Source: Chinchilla lanigera
Lineage: Eukaryota > Chordata > Mammalia > Rodentia > Chinchillidae
Direction: 5' to 3'
Assembly (NCBI RefSeq): GCF_000276665.1
Contig: NW_004955475.1
Location: 8,352,307 to 8,416,306 of the forward strand
Length of the DNA stretch: 64,000 nucleotides
Every line of letters starts with the position of its first letter. Position 1 is the first letter of the stretch. A program made the position numbers and the translations under genes. This document shows, one piece after another, positions 25,800-36,696 of the stretch. The notes under the pieces were generated by a model. The model saw only the letters and a program-made list of their open reading frames with translations, was not told the origin of the DNA and made no database searches.

Positions 25800-25960
25800 G
25801 AAGAGAATGGAATCTTTCAAGCTGCTCGGGAGTTTAAAGACCTTGGAGTCCAGCCCCCTTGGTGGATGGATGGGAAAACTGAGGCCCAGAGAAGGGAGGC
25901 AGGAACTGCCCAAGGCGCGCGGAGAGTTCGCTGGGACTGGCCCCCACCCAGGTCTTCTGA
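25800..25960 (-). repeat. MIR fragment, antisense
   Basis: GATGGGAAAACTGAGGCCCAGAGAAGG, CTGCCCAAGGCGCG and the downstream CCAGGTCTTCTGACTTCCAGCCCATTG follow antisense MIR. Confidence 0.65.
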
Positions 25961-26689
25961 CTTCCAGCCCATTGCCTCTTCAAACCCCCTCGCAGCCTCC
26001 CCCGCCCCCGCCTCCCCCCATCACTGTTCTTTACTGTGGAGTCAAGGATCCCTTCTTCTGGCACAGATGCTCCTCCCAGGCACCCCTCCGCGGGGCCTGT
26101 GAGTGTGAAATCCAGAGAAGAAAAGGCCAGAGGTGTCCATGACTTAGGGGCTTTGACCAGGAAAGGGAGCCATTCTCCTCTGAAGCGTGCAACAGGCAGA
26201 ACTCACATCTCTTTCTGCACCCACCCCCTGATGCTGACCGAATTGCTCTCCCTGTACCCCAGCAAGACTACTGAGCTCTGCCAAGCTTTCCCTGGGCCCC
26301 AGCCCGATCAGATCTCCCCAAGTTTGTGCATTGCTGTGCTGCAGCTGCCACCAGCAAAGTCTGGGCCCAGGGAGGCGTTGGGAACTCTGGCCCCAGCTGG
26401 GCCGTAGAAAGTATCTCCCATACCTTCTGTTCGGCTCAACAAGATGGGGATATTTTCTGAAATGAACTTTACAAGGAAAAGAAAGGAAATGAAAATAAAC
26501 ACCAAAGGGGGAAAAGGAGACCAGATTACAGAGCACAGGTGTCTGCTCCCAGCTCGGCTGAGGTCTTGCCACAGCTGGGTCCAAGCTCAAAACTTCCGAG
26601 TTAGCCTTAAAACCTGCCTTCAGTTCTGCTCTGAAACAGCACTTGACTCTTCCCCCTTCTTCCCACCCCCAGTGCCACCAACCCCCTGG

Positions 26690-26845
26690 TTCAAGCCACC
26701 TTCGTCTCTTCCGTGAATGATGGTGGTAGCCTCCTTACTCCTTCCCCTGCTTCCATCCCTCCTCCTTGCAAAATACAGCCAGAGCCATCCTTTCAAAATT
26801 CAAACCTGATCCTGTCCACTTATATTTACCTTCTAAATTTCTCAG
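26690..26845 (+). repeat. L2 LINE fragment
   Basis: CAGCCAGAGCCATCC, then AAACCTGATCCTGTCCACT, resembles the L2 segment before its 3' end. An ID SINE follows at once. Confidence 0.4.
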
Positions 26846-26849
26846 TCTT

Positions 26850-26922
26850 GGGCTGTGGATGTAGCCTAGGGGTAGAGTGCCTGCATAGCATGCACAAGGC
26901 CCTGCGTTCCATTCCCAGCACC
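26850..26922 (+). repeat. ID SINE
   Basis: GGCTGTGGATGTAGCCTAGGG, AGAGTGCCTGCATAGCATGC and TCCATTCCCAGCACC are a full ID body derived from tRNA-Ala; the A and B promoter boxes are recognisable. Its tail is an expanded CA/CATGCG repeat. Confidence 0.88.
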
Positions 26923-27005
26923 ACACACACACAAGCACATGCGCGCATGTGCATACATGCACGCGCATGCGCGCACGCACACGCACACGCACACAAGCAC
27001 ACAGT
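26923..27005 (+). repeat. (CA)n/(CATGCGCG)n microsatellite
   Basis: Almost perfectly alternating purine-pyrimidine for about 80 bases, a strong Z-DNA candidate, grown from the ID tail. Confidence 0.92.
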
Positions 27006-27269
27006 CAAATTTGTCAATAATTCCTTGATTCATCAACATGGCCCGGAGGGTCCTGGGTGATCTTTCACCTTTCACCTTCCTACCGTACATACCTAACACT
27101 CTAATACCACCAGCTTACCACAGTGTCTAACAGGGACAGGCACCTTTAGGTCTCTGTGTCTTTCTGGGTGTACTGTCATCAGCCGGAAATTTCCTCTTCT
27201 CACTAGCCTAGAAAACTATTGATCCTTCACAGACACATCTGACTCCAGTGCAAGCACCTCCACTCCCAT

Positions 27270-27395
27270 TCTACATGTCTGGGTCTGCTTTCTGCACCAG
27301 ACTGAGCTCCTGGAGGGCAAGGACTGGGCTTCCTCCCTGTTCCTCTCCTAGAAAGACCTCCAGCACAGAGCTTAGCAAAGGGCAGCATCAACAAA
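27270..27395 (+). repeat. L2 LINE 3' fragment
   Basis: GAGCTCCTGGAGGGCAAGGACTGGG and CCAGCACAGAGCTTAGCAAAGGGCA parallel the L2 terminus. Confidence 0.6.
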
Positions 27396-27539
27396 CCTTG
27401 GAAACGCTGCTCTTGTCAAAGGGGCTTGGCTGGGCTGGACCAGTCCTCCCGGGCTCTCTCCCTGCCTTCCTCTGCTTGCTCACTTTACTCTGCAGCCAAT
27501 CTGGGATGTCAGTGTCTTGTTGGGCTGCCCTGTAATAAA

Positions 27540-27765
27540 CATTGACATTTATTGAGTACTTATTATGGGCCAAGCATCTTGCTCAACATTTCATGTGTGT
27601 GACTTCACTGACACCTCCTGTTGCAGTGATATTTCACTGAGCTACCTATCTGAGGTAGGACTGTTTTACAGAGGAGGAAATGGAGGCTCAGAGGGGGAAA
27701 GTGTCCTGCCCACAGCATGTGATTAGGAAGGTGTAGAGCAAGGATTTGAACACCAGAAGCCTGAA
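27540..27765 (-). repeat. MIR, nearly full length, antisense
   Basis: ACATTTATTGAGTACTTATTATGGGCCAAGC, TGAGGTAGGACTGTTTTACAG, GAGGAAATGGAGGCTCAGAG and GATTTGAACACCAG follow antisense MIR in full order. Confidence 0.8.
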
Positions 27766-27989
27766 TCCAGAGTTCAAATGCTAGTGAGGCAAACAGGGAG
27801 TGCCAACCTGGAAAGAGCTGGGGGCTTGGCCTCTCAGCCTGTGCCCTTGATATTGGCCATGTGGCCACAGAAGGGGGCCAGTGGCTAATAGCCCAGAGTA
27901 TGAATGAATTTATCAATGTTTCTCGCCCTGCTTTATCACTTCCTAGTTAGGAATTCTCAAGCAAGTTACCTAGATCCCTCTGTGCTGAG

Positions 27990-28055
27990 TTAGGGTTGTG
28001 GCTCAGCGGTAGAGCACTTGCTGGAGTGAAGCCCTGGATTCCATCCCCAGGGCCA
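27990..28055 (+). repeat. ID SINE
   Basis: TTAGGGTTGTGGCTCAGCGG, TAGAGCACTTGCTGGAGTG, CCATCCCCAGGGCC. A CA/GT microsatellite follows as its tail. Confidence 0.88.
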
Positions 28056-28088
28056 CGTGCATGCACACGCACGTGCATGTGGGTGCGT

Positions 28089-28120
<32 letters not shown>

Positions 28121-28121
28121 G
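28056..28121 (+). repeat. (CA)n microsatellite in an ID tail
   Basis: Mixed CATGCACACGCACGTG followed by about 16 CA units. Confidence 0.92.
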
Positions 28122-28129
28122 CAAACCCT

Positions 28130-29260
28130 CTACGCCTCTATTTTTTCATCCAAAAGATGGAACAGAGTAGCAGCCATTTCATGAGAGTACAGTGAGGATT
28201 AAGTACATGACCATACACCAAGTCCTTAGAGAAGTGCCTGGTTCTGGTAATTATGCAGTAAATGTAATCTTCTACCCTTTCAGTCCTGAGGCAGCCTTGG
28301 GTTCCTGTCGCTCAGCCTGAGCCGCCCAAGTCCTCCCCAGGCTGGGCTCTGCATGCTCACTTGAATGGGAAGGCTCAGCAGCCAAGGTTCTCTGGCCTCC
28401 CTCAGCCTCAGCCTGGTTGCTATGGCCTTAAGGAAGGTCCAGTGGGTGGTGGGCTGCATGTGCTTCTGGCCCCCGGGGAGGAATACTTGGGTCCTATGAC
28501 CCTTGCATGGGCTAAGAGTCAGGGTCCAGAGATTTGCATTTGAAGGTCAACTCTACCACTAATACTTGAATATGTCATCTCTTCTCTTGAGGCCTGGGTT
28601 TCTTCTTCATCTGTTAAATGTGAATAGGATAATGTTAGCCAAGCCACTTTGTAAAAAGAAGCAAAGATACTTTCACATAAGGAGCCACCGTTTCCCATCA
28701 GAACGCATGCTCCTTCAGGGCAGTGAAACTGGGCATTGGTGAAGAGCCCAAGAATAATGAATAAGCAAATGTTTCTCCCACTCACAGTCTAGGCTCCTCC
28801 CGGCCAGGCTCCTACAGCTAGAGATCTGGGCACACTCACTCTGACAGTGGCCCGGAACACTTCTGGGAGGGCAAGAAGGACATGTTGCCGTGTTCAGAAG
28901 CTCACTAACTCAAACCTGGGATCCAGAGACTGTGCGTTCCATCCTCAGTGGGTTGCTGGAGCTTCAGGTGCTGTTTGAAAGAAGGACACTACACTGAACA
29001 GGTCCTTTTCATACTCAGTTATGCTGCTGAAATTTAAACTGGTGTGGGCCATTTAGATAATAAGGTGCATCAACAGCCTACAGTGGAGATCCTGAAAGCC
29101 AGTAACTAGAGTGTGGCTGCAGCCTGGGCAAAGAACTTCAGTCACCATCTTACAGGTTGAGGTGGTTTTGAAATATCAAAAAGTTGAAACACACCTTGAA
29201 AGCTACTGCTCCTGGATAGTTCATTCTCCCTCTGTCTCTCTCCTCCTGCCCCGTCCTTTC
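28130..29260. other. Intergenic with old repeat fragments
   Basis: A MIR-like stretch is at 28535-28640 (sense, with CTTGAGGCCTGGGTTTCTTC and CATCTGTTAAATG). The rest is unrecognised. Confidence 0.5.
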
Positions 29261-29265
29261 TTTTT

Positions 29266-29436
29266 TGCAGGACTGGAAATTGGGCCAGGGTCTTTGCGCT
29301 AAGCTACACCCCCAGCCATTTTTTATTTTTGAGGCAGGGTCTTGCTAAGTTGCCCAGATTGGGCTCATACTTACAGTTCTTCTGCCTCAGCCTCCCAGAG
29401 TGCTGGGATTACAGGTGTGTGCCACTAGGCCTGGCC
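29266..29436 (-). repeat. Composite B1-ID SINE, antisense
   Basis: A shortened antisense ID (GGACTGGAAATTGGGCCAGG to CTAAGCTACACCCCC) followed by antisense B1 (TTTTGAGGCAGGGTCTTGC to GGATTACAGGTGTGTGCC). TA-rich DNA and a CA repeat follow. Confidence 0.88.
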
Positions 29437-29465
29437 CCATGGATAGTTTTCATAATGTATATATC

Positions 29466-29507
29466 ACACACACACACACACACAGACACACACACACACA
29501 CACACTC
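29466..29507 (+). repeat. (CA)n microsatellite
   Basis: About 20 CA units with one GACA interruption. Confidence 0.93.
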
Positions 29508-29575
29508 CTCCAGTAACAATGAACATTTCTTGGTGTAGCATCTATTTACTGCCTCTGCCTTTAAAGAGCCTTCTT

Positions 29576-29656
29576 GCACTTGGAAGGGTGAGGCAGGAGG
29601 ATCATGAGTTTGAGGCCAGCCTGGGCTACATAGTCAGAGCCTATCTCAAAAAGAGT
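29576..29656 (+). repeat. 5'-truncated B1 SINE
   Basis: GGTGAGGCAGGAGGATCATG, then AGGCCAGCCTGGGCTACATA and CCTATCTCAAAAAGAG. Confidence 0.85.
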
Positions 29657-29739
29657 CCTTCCTAATTCCCCTCCTGAGTTCTGAGCATATGCCTTTGACT
29701 CTAGCATATTGGATTACAACTATGGGGTTTTCTCCTCTC

Positions 29740-29870
29740 AGCGACTCAGTTTCCTCATCTGTAAAATGAGGGTGATGATACCACCTATAGCAATGGGGGA
29801 TTGAGAAGAATCCAAAACTAGGGAAGACCCTTATCCAAATGCCAGGCAGTCACAACCACTCAATCTTATT
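29740..29870 (+). repeat. MIR fragment
   Basis: GACTCAGTTTCCTCATCTGTAAAATGAGGGTGATGATACC is the conserved MIR core. Confidence 0.75.
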
Positions 29871-30754
29871 TTTACAATTACTGTCGCAACACAAGATGGT
29901 AACTTGTTTGCCTCTGCCGTTAAAATATGATCTCTTCAAGGTTAGGGGCTACATTCTAGTTTGTTTTGTTGTTTTTTTTTTTTTTACTTTGGATCTCCAG
30001 TGCACAGTACAGAGCTTGGCAAACTAAGTGCTGATTGAGTAAAAATTCTATCCAATGCCCTCAATGCAGAGAAGAGGTAGTTGAAGTCCAAGAGAGGATG
30101 AGTCAAGAGTGGGACTAGAACTCAGGTCTTAGGTCTCACCTTATGATTCCTTTGGGATAATGGGAGTAAGGGTGGAACTGGGAACAACTTCCTAGATTTC
30201 TGCGGCTGTGCTGCTGAGGCTCTTTCTGGGCTTTGGGTCCCTGTGAGCAGAAGTACTCTGGGCTGGGGCAGTTATGCTGACCCCTCTCGCTATTCTTGCC
30301 CTCATTCCCTCCATCTTGGGCTCTAGCCTGGCCCAGCCAAACAGGAAGATTCATTAACCGTCTAAATATACAGAGCCCAGGGGCCATGTGCAGTCTGCAA
30401 CAGAGCTGGGGTCCCAGCAGGGCCAGAGCCTGAGGCAGTGGTGCCGGCTGAAGGCTGGCTGGAAGGGGGCCTGGAGAGGGGGGAGCCCAGGGAACAGCTA
30501 ATGTGATGATTGATAGGGAGGTGAGTGAAGCCAGGCCAGCCCCAGGCTCTCTGAACCCCTGTCTCTAGTCCCATTCTTAGCCAGCCAGCCCTGCGCTTCC
30601 CTCCACAAGGGCCAACTCTGCTCCTCACATCAGCCATAGTTCCATGCCCTTCTCTGCAATCTCTAACTCCTCAGTCTGAGTCCTTAAGCTCCAGAAGTCC
30701 AGGCCCAAAGAGTGGGCGGCTAGGGGTGGGGGTGGGTTTCCCTAGCTCTTGCCT

Positions 30755-30915
30755 GCTTATTATTGTAAGGGCTATTTCTCTAATCAAAACTCCCCAATTA
30801 CCCAAGGGCCCCTCTGATTAATATTCCATGATAACAGGAACAGGTCACATCTGGCTGCAGGAGCTGGAATTCAACACTCCAGGAGCCCCATGATTGGTCT
30901 GCAGGAAGAATAATA
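30755..30915. promoter_or_regulatory. Repeat-free AT-motif island, candidate conserved enhancer
   Basis: Dense short motifs: TTATTATTG, TCTAATCA, CAATTACC, TGATTAAT, ATTCCATG, GATAACAGG and TGATTGG, with no repeat signature, within GC-richer surroundings. The pattern is typical of vertebrate developmental non-coding elements. Inference only. Confidence 0.35.
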
Positions 30916-32180
30916 AACTTCCTTTCTCCTGCCCCCCATTCCCTTCCTTTCCATTCAGAGGACCCCTTTTCTTCCACCTCCCCTTTCCCAGCCCCACATC
31001 TGCCCCCTTCTACTCCATCCAGCGCCTTGCACTCTGCCCTCTGTTGAGGAAGCCACCCCTCCAGTCTTGGTCAGCCGCTTGGTCACTATTATTCCCTTCC
31101 TTGCCAGACTGACTCCTTGGTGTGGGAGTATTTTACACTGGGAAGTGGAGGGGGGTGAACAGGGAGGGAAATTTCTGAGTGACTTTGGGTGCTCTAAATG
31201 TTTCATCTCAACAAATCCTCCTGCTCCTTCTCCTCCTCCTCTTCCCACAGGGAGGTAGGAGTCTCCCTGCTTATCAGGAGGGGCTGGTGCTTTTGAGAAG
31301 GCACAGGACTTGCTGAGGGCCCCAGTCTTTGAGAGACAGAGCTGAGATTTTAAACCCAGCGCTTTCTACCTCCAAGGCTTCTCTCCTCCCCTCACCCCAC
31401 CCAGATCTGCAGAAAATGGCTTTGGTTCTGGATGCTTGGATTAAGATGGGAGTCATGATATGGCACAAAGTCAGAGCCTGGGACACCCAGACTTCCAGGC
31501 TTCCATTGGATTATAGGTGGGTTTTTAGGCAAGAACCAACAGAGAGCTATTCCCACAGCTCAGAGAGGAGAAAAGGCTTGTGGCATCCCCGGGGAGGGGA
31601 TGCTAAGTAGGGACTCAGCCCCCGGTCTTCTGATGCTCCCAGGAAACCCTCCCACTGGCCACCATGTGGATGGCACGAAGTGGGAGACAGTCCCTTTCAC
31701 ACCGGCACGCAAGGGACTGCCAGCCACCTCCTCCTCTGGCCTACTCCAGAGACACCCCAGCAGGGCCCAGCTGCCTGTGTTTATTCAGTCTTCAGCCAGG
31801 TACCTGCTTGGGTGGAGGTGGGGATGGCAAGGGAGGGTTGTGGGGCTGCGGGTGGTGGCCAGAAAAAAAATTTGTCTTCAGCCAATACCACCCTGTGGTG
31901 CTCGGCCTTGTGGCCAAACTCCTACTCATCACCATGCATCTCGGTAGCCAGGAGGACGGTGGGACCTTGCGCTCCAGGGACACAATCCTTCATGGCTCCC
32001 TCCCTCCATAATAGCGATGGGATGCAAACCCCATCAGCGCCAGCAACTTAGTTGGACACTGACTTGGTTTGCTGACAGGGCAGTGAAGCATCCACCTCCT
32101 TACCTCCCCCACCTGGTATTTTCCTCAGCCTCTCCCCCACCTCCCTGTATGCCTCTTTGCTCAGCTCTAGTCAGAAACAC
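30916..32180. other. Intergenic, unrecognised
   Basis: No gene is supported. Three overlapping + frames (31,600-32,051) are shadows of GC-rich DNA. An antisense MIR-like piece may lie at 31,290-31,380. Confidence 0.5.
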
Positions 32181-32183
32181 ACC

Positions 32184-32325
32184 TGCCAGGCGTGGTGGCA
32201 CACGCCTGTGTTCCTGGCACTTAGGAGCCTGAGGCAGGAGGATCGCTGTGATTCTGAGGCCAGCCTGGGCTACATAGTGAGTTCAAGACCAGCCTGGACT
32301 ACACAGTGAGACCGTATCTCATAGA
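32184..32325 (+). repeat. B1 SINE
   Basis: Well preserved: GCCAGGCGTGGTGGCACACG start, GAGGCAGGAGGATCG, the duplicated CAGCCTGG..TACA block, and GAGACCGTATCTC. A GAAA-rich tail follows. Confidence 0.93.
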
Positions 32326-32388
32326 AAGGAAGGAAGGAAGAGAAAAAGAAAGAAGAAGAAAGACAGAAAGATAGAAAGAAAGAAAGAT
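32326..32388 (+). repeat. (GAAA/GGAA)n tail microsatellite
   Basis: Pure purine run of GGAA, GAAA and AGAAG units following the B1. Confidence 0.9.
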
Positions 32389-32689
32389 TCTGTAGCCATC
32401 TCCCTACTCAGCTAAGTAAACTGAGGGCTATGGGAGAGGAGTCTAAGACTTAGTCCACAGCCCCTGGCTCCAACCACGCCTCCCACCTGCACTGTCTCTG
32501 GCTAAAACGGAGCTGCTCAGGCCTCATGGCCTGTCCTTCGGTAGGGTCTGTTCTCCACTCGTTTCGTACACAACCAGGAGACACAACTCTGTCAACATTT
32601 GTAAAGATCCACACAGGACTTGCAAGACCTCCAGTTCTATAGGGGGAGCAGAGGCCCATGTCTCTCCCACCCCTTCTGTCTCATTTTCT

Positions 32690-32930
32690 CCCTGCTGTTG
32701 CCCTTATTGTCCAGGTCCCCGCAGCCTCTCTTTCTAACCCCTACCTCTGCCCCGAAGTCCCGCCATTACTCCTCGATACCCTTCTAATTAATTTTCTACA
32801 CAACAGAGCTCTGCTGACCTGCTTCAACTCCACTCTGCATCCTGATGACTTACTTAACTTTCCATTTACTTAACTTACTTCACTTTCCTTCAGCTTCCTC
32901 ATCTGCAAAGTGTGGGATGAAAGCCATGGC
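32690..32930 (+). repeat. Possible L2/MIR-derived sequence
   Basis: TTCCTTCAGCTTCCTCATCTGCAAAGTG near 32,885-32,915 is MIR-like; preceding pyrimidine-rich text is loosely L2-like. Confidence 0.35.
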
Positions 32931-33059
32931 CCACTCATAGGTTCTGAAGGATCACAGACAGCATGTAGGTAAAGCACTTAGACTCGGGCCTGGAGTGGGT
33001 GGGTGCTCAATATCCTCCTCTAGCCTGGTGCTGATGAACCCGGCAAACCAGGTTGTAGT

Positions 33060-33255
33060 GAGTGTGCCAGGCACTGTGCTAAGCATCTCAGATGCGCAGT
33101 ACTTTACTTAAATTCCCCAGCAATTTTACGTTGTATCACCGCTTTGGTTCTCATTTCATAGATGACTATCTGAGGTACAGCCATGTTATTCAACTTGCCA
33201 AACTCACCTTGCTGGTAAGCTGCAGAGCAAGTACTGACTCCACATTGTTGGACTC
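33060..33255 (-). repeat. MIR, nearly full length, antisense
   Basis: GTGCCAGGCACTGTGCTAAGC, then CAGCAATTTTACGTTG, TCATTTCATAGATGACTATCTGAGG and TGCAGAGCAAGTACTGACTCC. Confidence 0.8.
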
Positions 33256-33339
33256 CAGATGTGGCCTCTCAATCACAATAGAAACAGTCGCTGACACCCC
33301 GGTACGTACAGGATAAAGAGAACATTTTACAAGTTGCCA

Positions 33340-33515
33340 CTCAAGGCTCCCCGACCTTCCTGCTCACGCTACAATGCATCTGGAGAACCGAGTACTTCCA
33401 GGATACCAAGGGTGCTTGCTTGCTTCTGAGCCATTGCCTAAGCTGTTCCATCTGCTTGGAAAGATCCCCCACTAAAAAGGCCCTGGTACACTCACTTGCA
33501 CCAAACTGCCTCTCC
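33340..33515 (+). repeat. L2 LINE fragment
   Basis: CCGACCTTCCTGCTCACGCT, GCTGTTCCATCTGCTTGGAA and TGCACCAAACTGCC parallel L2 3' sequence, diverged. Confidence 0.45.
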
Positions 33516-33529
33516 TGCTTGTTTTGTAC

Positions 33530-34830
33530 CCATCTCCAAAACCAATGGGTTCAAAGGAGGCCACTGGAAAGGCAGGGTTTGTAGGTGTGAGTGCGGGGCC
33601 TCGGGGGCAGGTTGAGAGGGTCCCTTCAAATGTGGCCATCCTTGTGAAGCTAGATGAGATCTTTGAGGTTCCCTGGGCCTGCAGTCCTTACCTGTTTGGT
33701 AAGGACTTTTCTCTTTCCCTTACTTTTCTCTTTCCCCTGCCCTCACACCAAGGCCCTGAAAGATCTTGTCTGCTAAGCACTTTACATTTAAAAATATAAA
33801 GTAGGGTTAGCAGGAAAGGCTGCTGTCCTGGGAAATCAGACACCACACTTGAAAGGTGTAAAGATTTTGCCTTCTCCCCTCTCCTCATCCTGCGCCTTCT
33901 GAACTTGGGCTTGAATGACTCCGTGTGACTTCCAGGCAGATTGCATGCCTGCACTGGGCCCCTTGCAAGTGCGAATGGAGACATCAGTACTTTTCTCTGT
34001 GCTGTTGATATGGTTTCATTGTCATGCTTGAGGACTGACTGCAGCACACAATTGATCCTACTGCCCAATTATTGTCAGAAAGCAGAACTTAAGATCAACT
34101 ACCCAGATCATCAGAATTGGCAGACGGCCCCCATCGTTCAGTTGGTTTCTCTCCAACAGTTTAATACAGCAGGTCAAATCAGTCAGTTACCTGCGGGTGC
34201 AATTTGCAACTAATTCATCTTGGAGCGTTCACCAGGAAGCTATATTGCCTAAATTAGATGTTCTAGGGGTGTTTTATTGAGAGTTTTTAAATGGCCACAG
34301 TGGCAATTGGTAACGCCTGCTTTGAAAGTGTTCCAGACAGAAATGGCTGCAGGCCTGGCTTGACGGAGGGGAACTTTGTACATGAAGGGGATTCAGAACT
34401 GTTTTGTGGGGAAGACTGCCTTCGCTGCAGGTGCCCCTCCACTCTCCGCTGTGACAATCACTCCTCGGCTTTCTTGTACCTCTAAGCCTTCCTTCGGCCT
34501 GGCTGGTTGGCTGAGCATAGGACTCTGTCCTGCATCAACGACTCTGAATTGCGACAGCCCGGGCTTTTGCTCCAGAAAACTCAGCCCCCAAATGCCCAAT
34601 GGCCCAGGCTTACTGACAGCTCAGTTGGGAGAAATAGTACTGGGGATGGACTACCTTCCAGGCAGACTGCCTGGCCTATCGCCTCAAGTCTCCTATAATC
34701 CTTAGCTTACAGAAACTCATTAGAGGGCTGGGTACCAGGAAGCTGTCCCATGGCCTTTTGGGAGGCAGGAGTGCCTCCTAGTTATCAATTTGGGCTCTGT
34801 TAACAGAGATACTTAGATTTGCTTCTGTCA
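33530..34830. other. Intergenic, unique sequence
   Basis: AT-richer than its surroundings. No repeat family or gene recognised. Confidence 0.5.
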
Positions 34831-34839
34831 AAGTCCTGC

Positions 34840-34975
34840 CTGTGTGTCCTTGGGCAAGGATTTTTACCTCACCTCAGTTTGCTCATCTGTAAAATGGCGA
34901 TAATAATAGTGCTTATATCCTGGGTTTATTTGGGGTATTCAATGCCTAGCACACTGTAAATGATGGCTATTATTA
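34840..34975 (+). repeat. MIR fragment
   Basis: GTGTGTCCTTGGGCAAGG, CTCAGTTTGCTCATCTGTAA, ATGGCGATAATAATAGTGC and ATGCCTAGCACACTGTAAATG, in MIR order. Confidence 0.85.
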
Positions 34976-35489
34976 TGTATTGTTTTCTTGGAAAGTAGCC
35001 GTAGGTCCTTGTAGTAGGTGGGTTGGAGGGAGCATCATGTGAAAGTCAACCTGGTACACATTACAGGGATGGCATTGGAAACACTGTGTGGTCGCTTCAC
35101 CTGGGGTCTTTTAGCGAAGGACTCAGGAAAAGATGCAATTTCTTTGCTGACTAGTGGAGGCCATGCTTCTCTGGAATCCTTCGCTTATTTTTATGTTACA
35201 GACGTCTGGAAGCTTATAATTGATGGTGTTTCCCTCTTTTATGTGGCTACCAGGGGAGCTGAAAGCCAAATGCAGGCTCTACTAACTATGGAACTTTGCA
35301 GAGAGAAGTGTGCGTGCGTGTGTGCGTGCGTGTGTGTCTTACTCCCTGATTTATTATTTTTCTAACCTTATTTTTCTTCATCTTGATTTCTCCCCAGTAC
35401 ATGTTTTATCATTTTAAATTTTATAGCATTTGTTCAGTTGTCCCAAATCCTTTGATGATGTGTAAGGGCCACAATCGCTTAGCAAATGT

Positions 35490-35645
35490 CTACTATCACC
35501 AGTGCTTACCAAGGACTAGGTGATTTAATCTCACAACAACCCTATGAGGAAGGGGCTGGTATTATCATCCTGCTTTTTCAGATCAGAGAGTTGAGGTTCG
35601 GTAGGGTTAAGTTACACGCATCAGGCCGCGCAGCTTGATAGATCT
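35490..35645 (-). repeat. MIR fragment, antisense
   Basis: TTTAATCTCACAACAACCCTATGAGGAAGG, TTTTCAGATCAGAGAGTTGAGG and AGGCCGCGCAGCTTGATAG. Confidence 0.85.
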
Positions 35646-35999
35646 GGGAATGCTCTTCCCTCAGCTGCACCGCCTTGGACAGCTAGAGAATGGGTAAGGA
35701 CCTAGGAAGGCATCTAGGGGTGCACGTATACTGATGACAGATGAGACAGATAGATACGGACAGGCACAATAAGTCTAGACAACAGTGGGATGAAGAGATG
35801 ATTGATTTTTCCATATGATAACCTCAGTTGCCTCATGGAGATCATACAGTTGTAGCCCAAGACCAACTTGGTGTCTCTGCATGTGCAACGATACTGCCAG
35901 GAAATGTTCTCTGTGCCACAGGGGTTTTGCAAATTGAGGTACTCAGAGGCTGTTCATTAATACCTCTGGGGACCCCTATTCCTTCACATGGCCATCAGT

Positions 36000-36540
36000 C
36001 CCACAACTATTATGTGAGTGGGCACTGGGGACCCAGAGATAACTGAGATGGGGTGGGTCTCTGCCTTCAAGGAGCTCTGCCTTCCTGTGTGAGGCACTCA
36101 GGAAGACTGCAGATCGGGATACAGATGTGCTGGAATCCAGGCCTCTTGTGTGTGTGGTGGAGGCACCAAAGCAGTCAAGGTTGGGAAGCAGGTCAGAGAC
36201 AGGCAGGAAGTGCTTTATGTTATGGTCTTATTGGGAAAGGCTTCCAAGAGGGGAGCTGAGCAGCGAGCAGAGGCTGCTGAAGAGTTTTCTGGGGTGCTGA
36301 GGTGTAGAGGGCATGGAGAGCCGCACCGGCAAAGGGGCAGAGGCACAAAGCCAGGCGCATGGGAGAAGCGATGAGTAGCTCCTTGAGACTGGAGGACAAG
36401 GGGTGTGTTGGTGGCCTAAGATGAAAATGGGGGATGAGGTAAGGAGGCCAAATCATGAAGGCCTAAGGTGCTGGGAGTGTATTACATAGCTGATGGGGGC
36501 CCCAGAAAGGCCTGAGGCAGGGTGAGACCTGGTTCACTTT
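36000..36540 (-). repeat. L2 LINE 3' region, antisense
   Basis: TTATGTGAGTGGGCACTGGGG, CTGCCTTCAAGGAGCTCTG, GGGAAAGGCTTCCAAGAGGGGAGCTGAG, ATCATGAAGGCCTAAGG: the reverse complement of L2 in order, diverged. Confidence 0.55.
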
Positions 36541-36696
36541 GCATTTGGGAAAGTTCTCTACACACTCAGGGTGCTGTGGAGGGTTGAGGCAAAGAGAGCA
36601 GTCAGCAGGCGGTTTCCACCCCCGTGACGCCCCCTGCCCTGTCTGAGCTGCTATCATAAGTATTGCTCCTTTAACAAATATCTACTGCGTACAATC

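Noticed and set aside
26850..26922. tRNA gene
   Set aside because: The tRNA-like boxes belong to an ID SINE, which lacks a foldable acceptor stem and is one of many copies.
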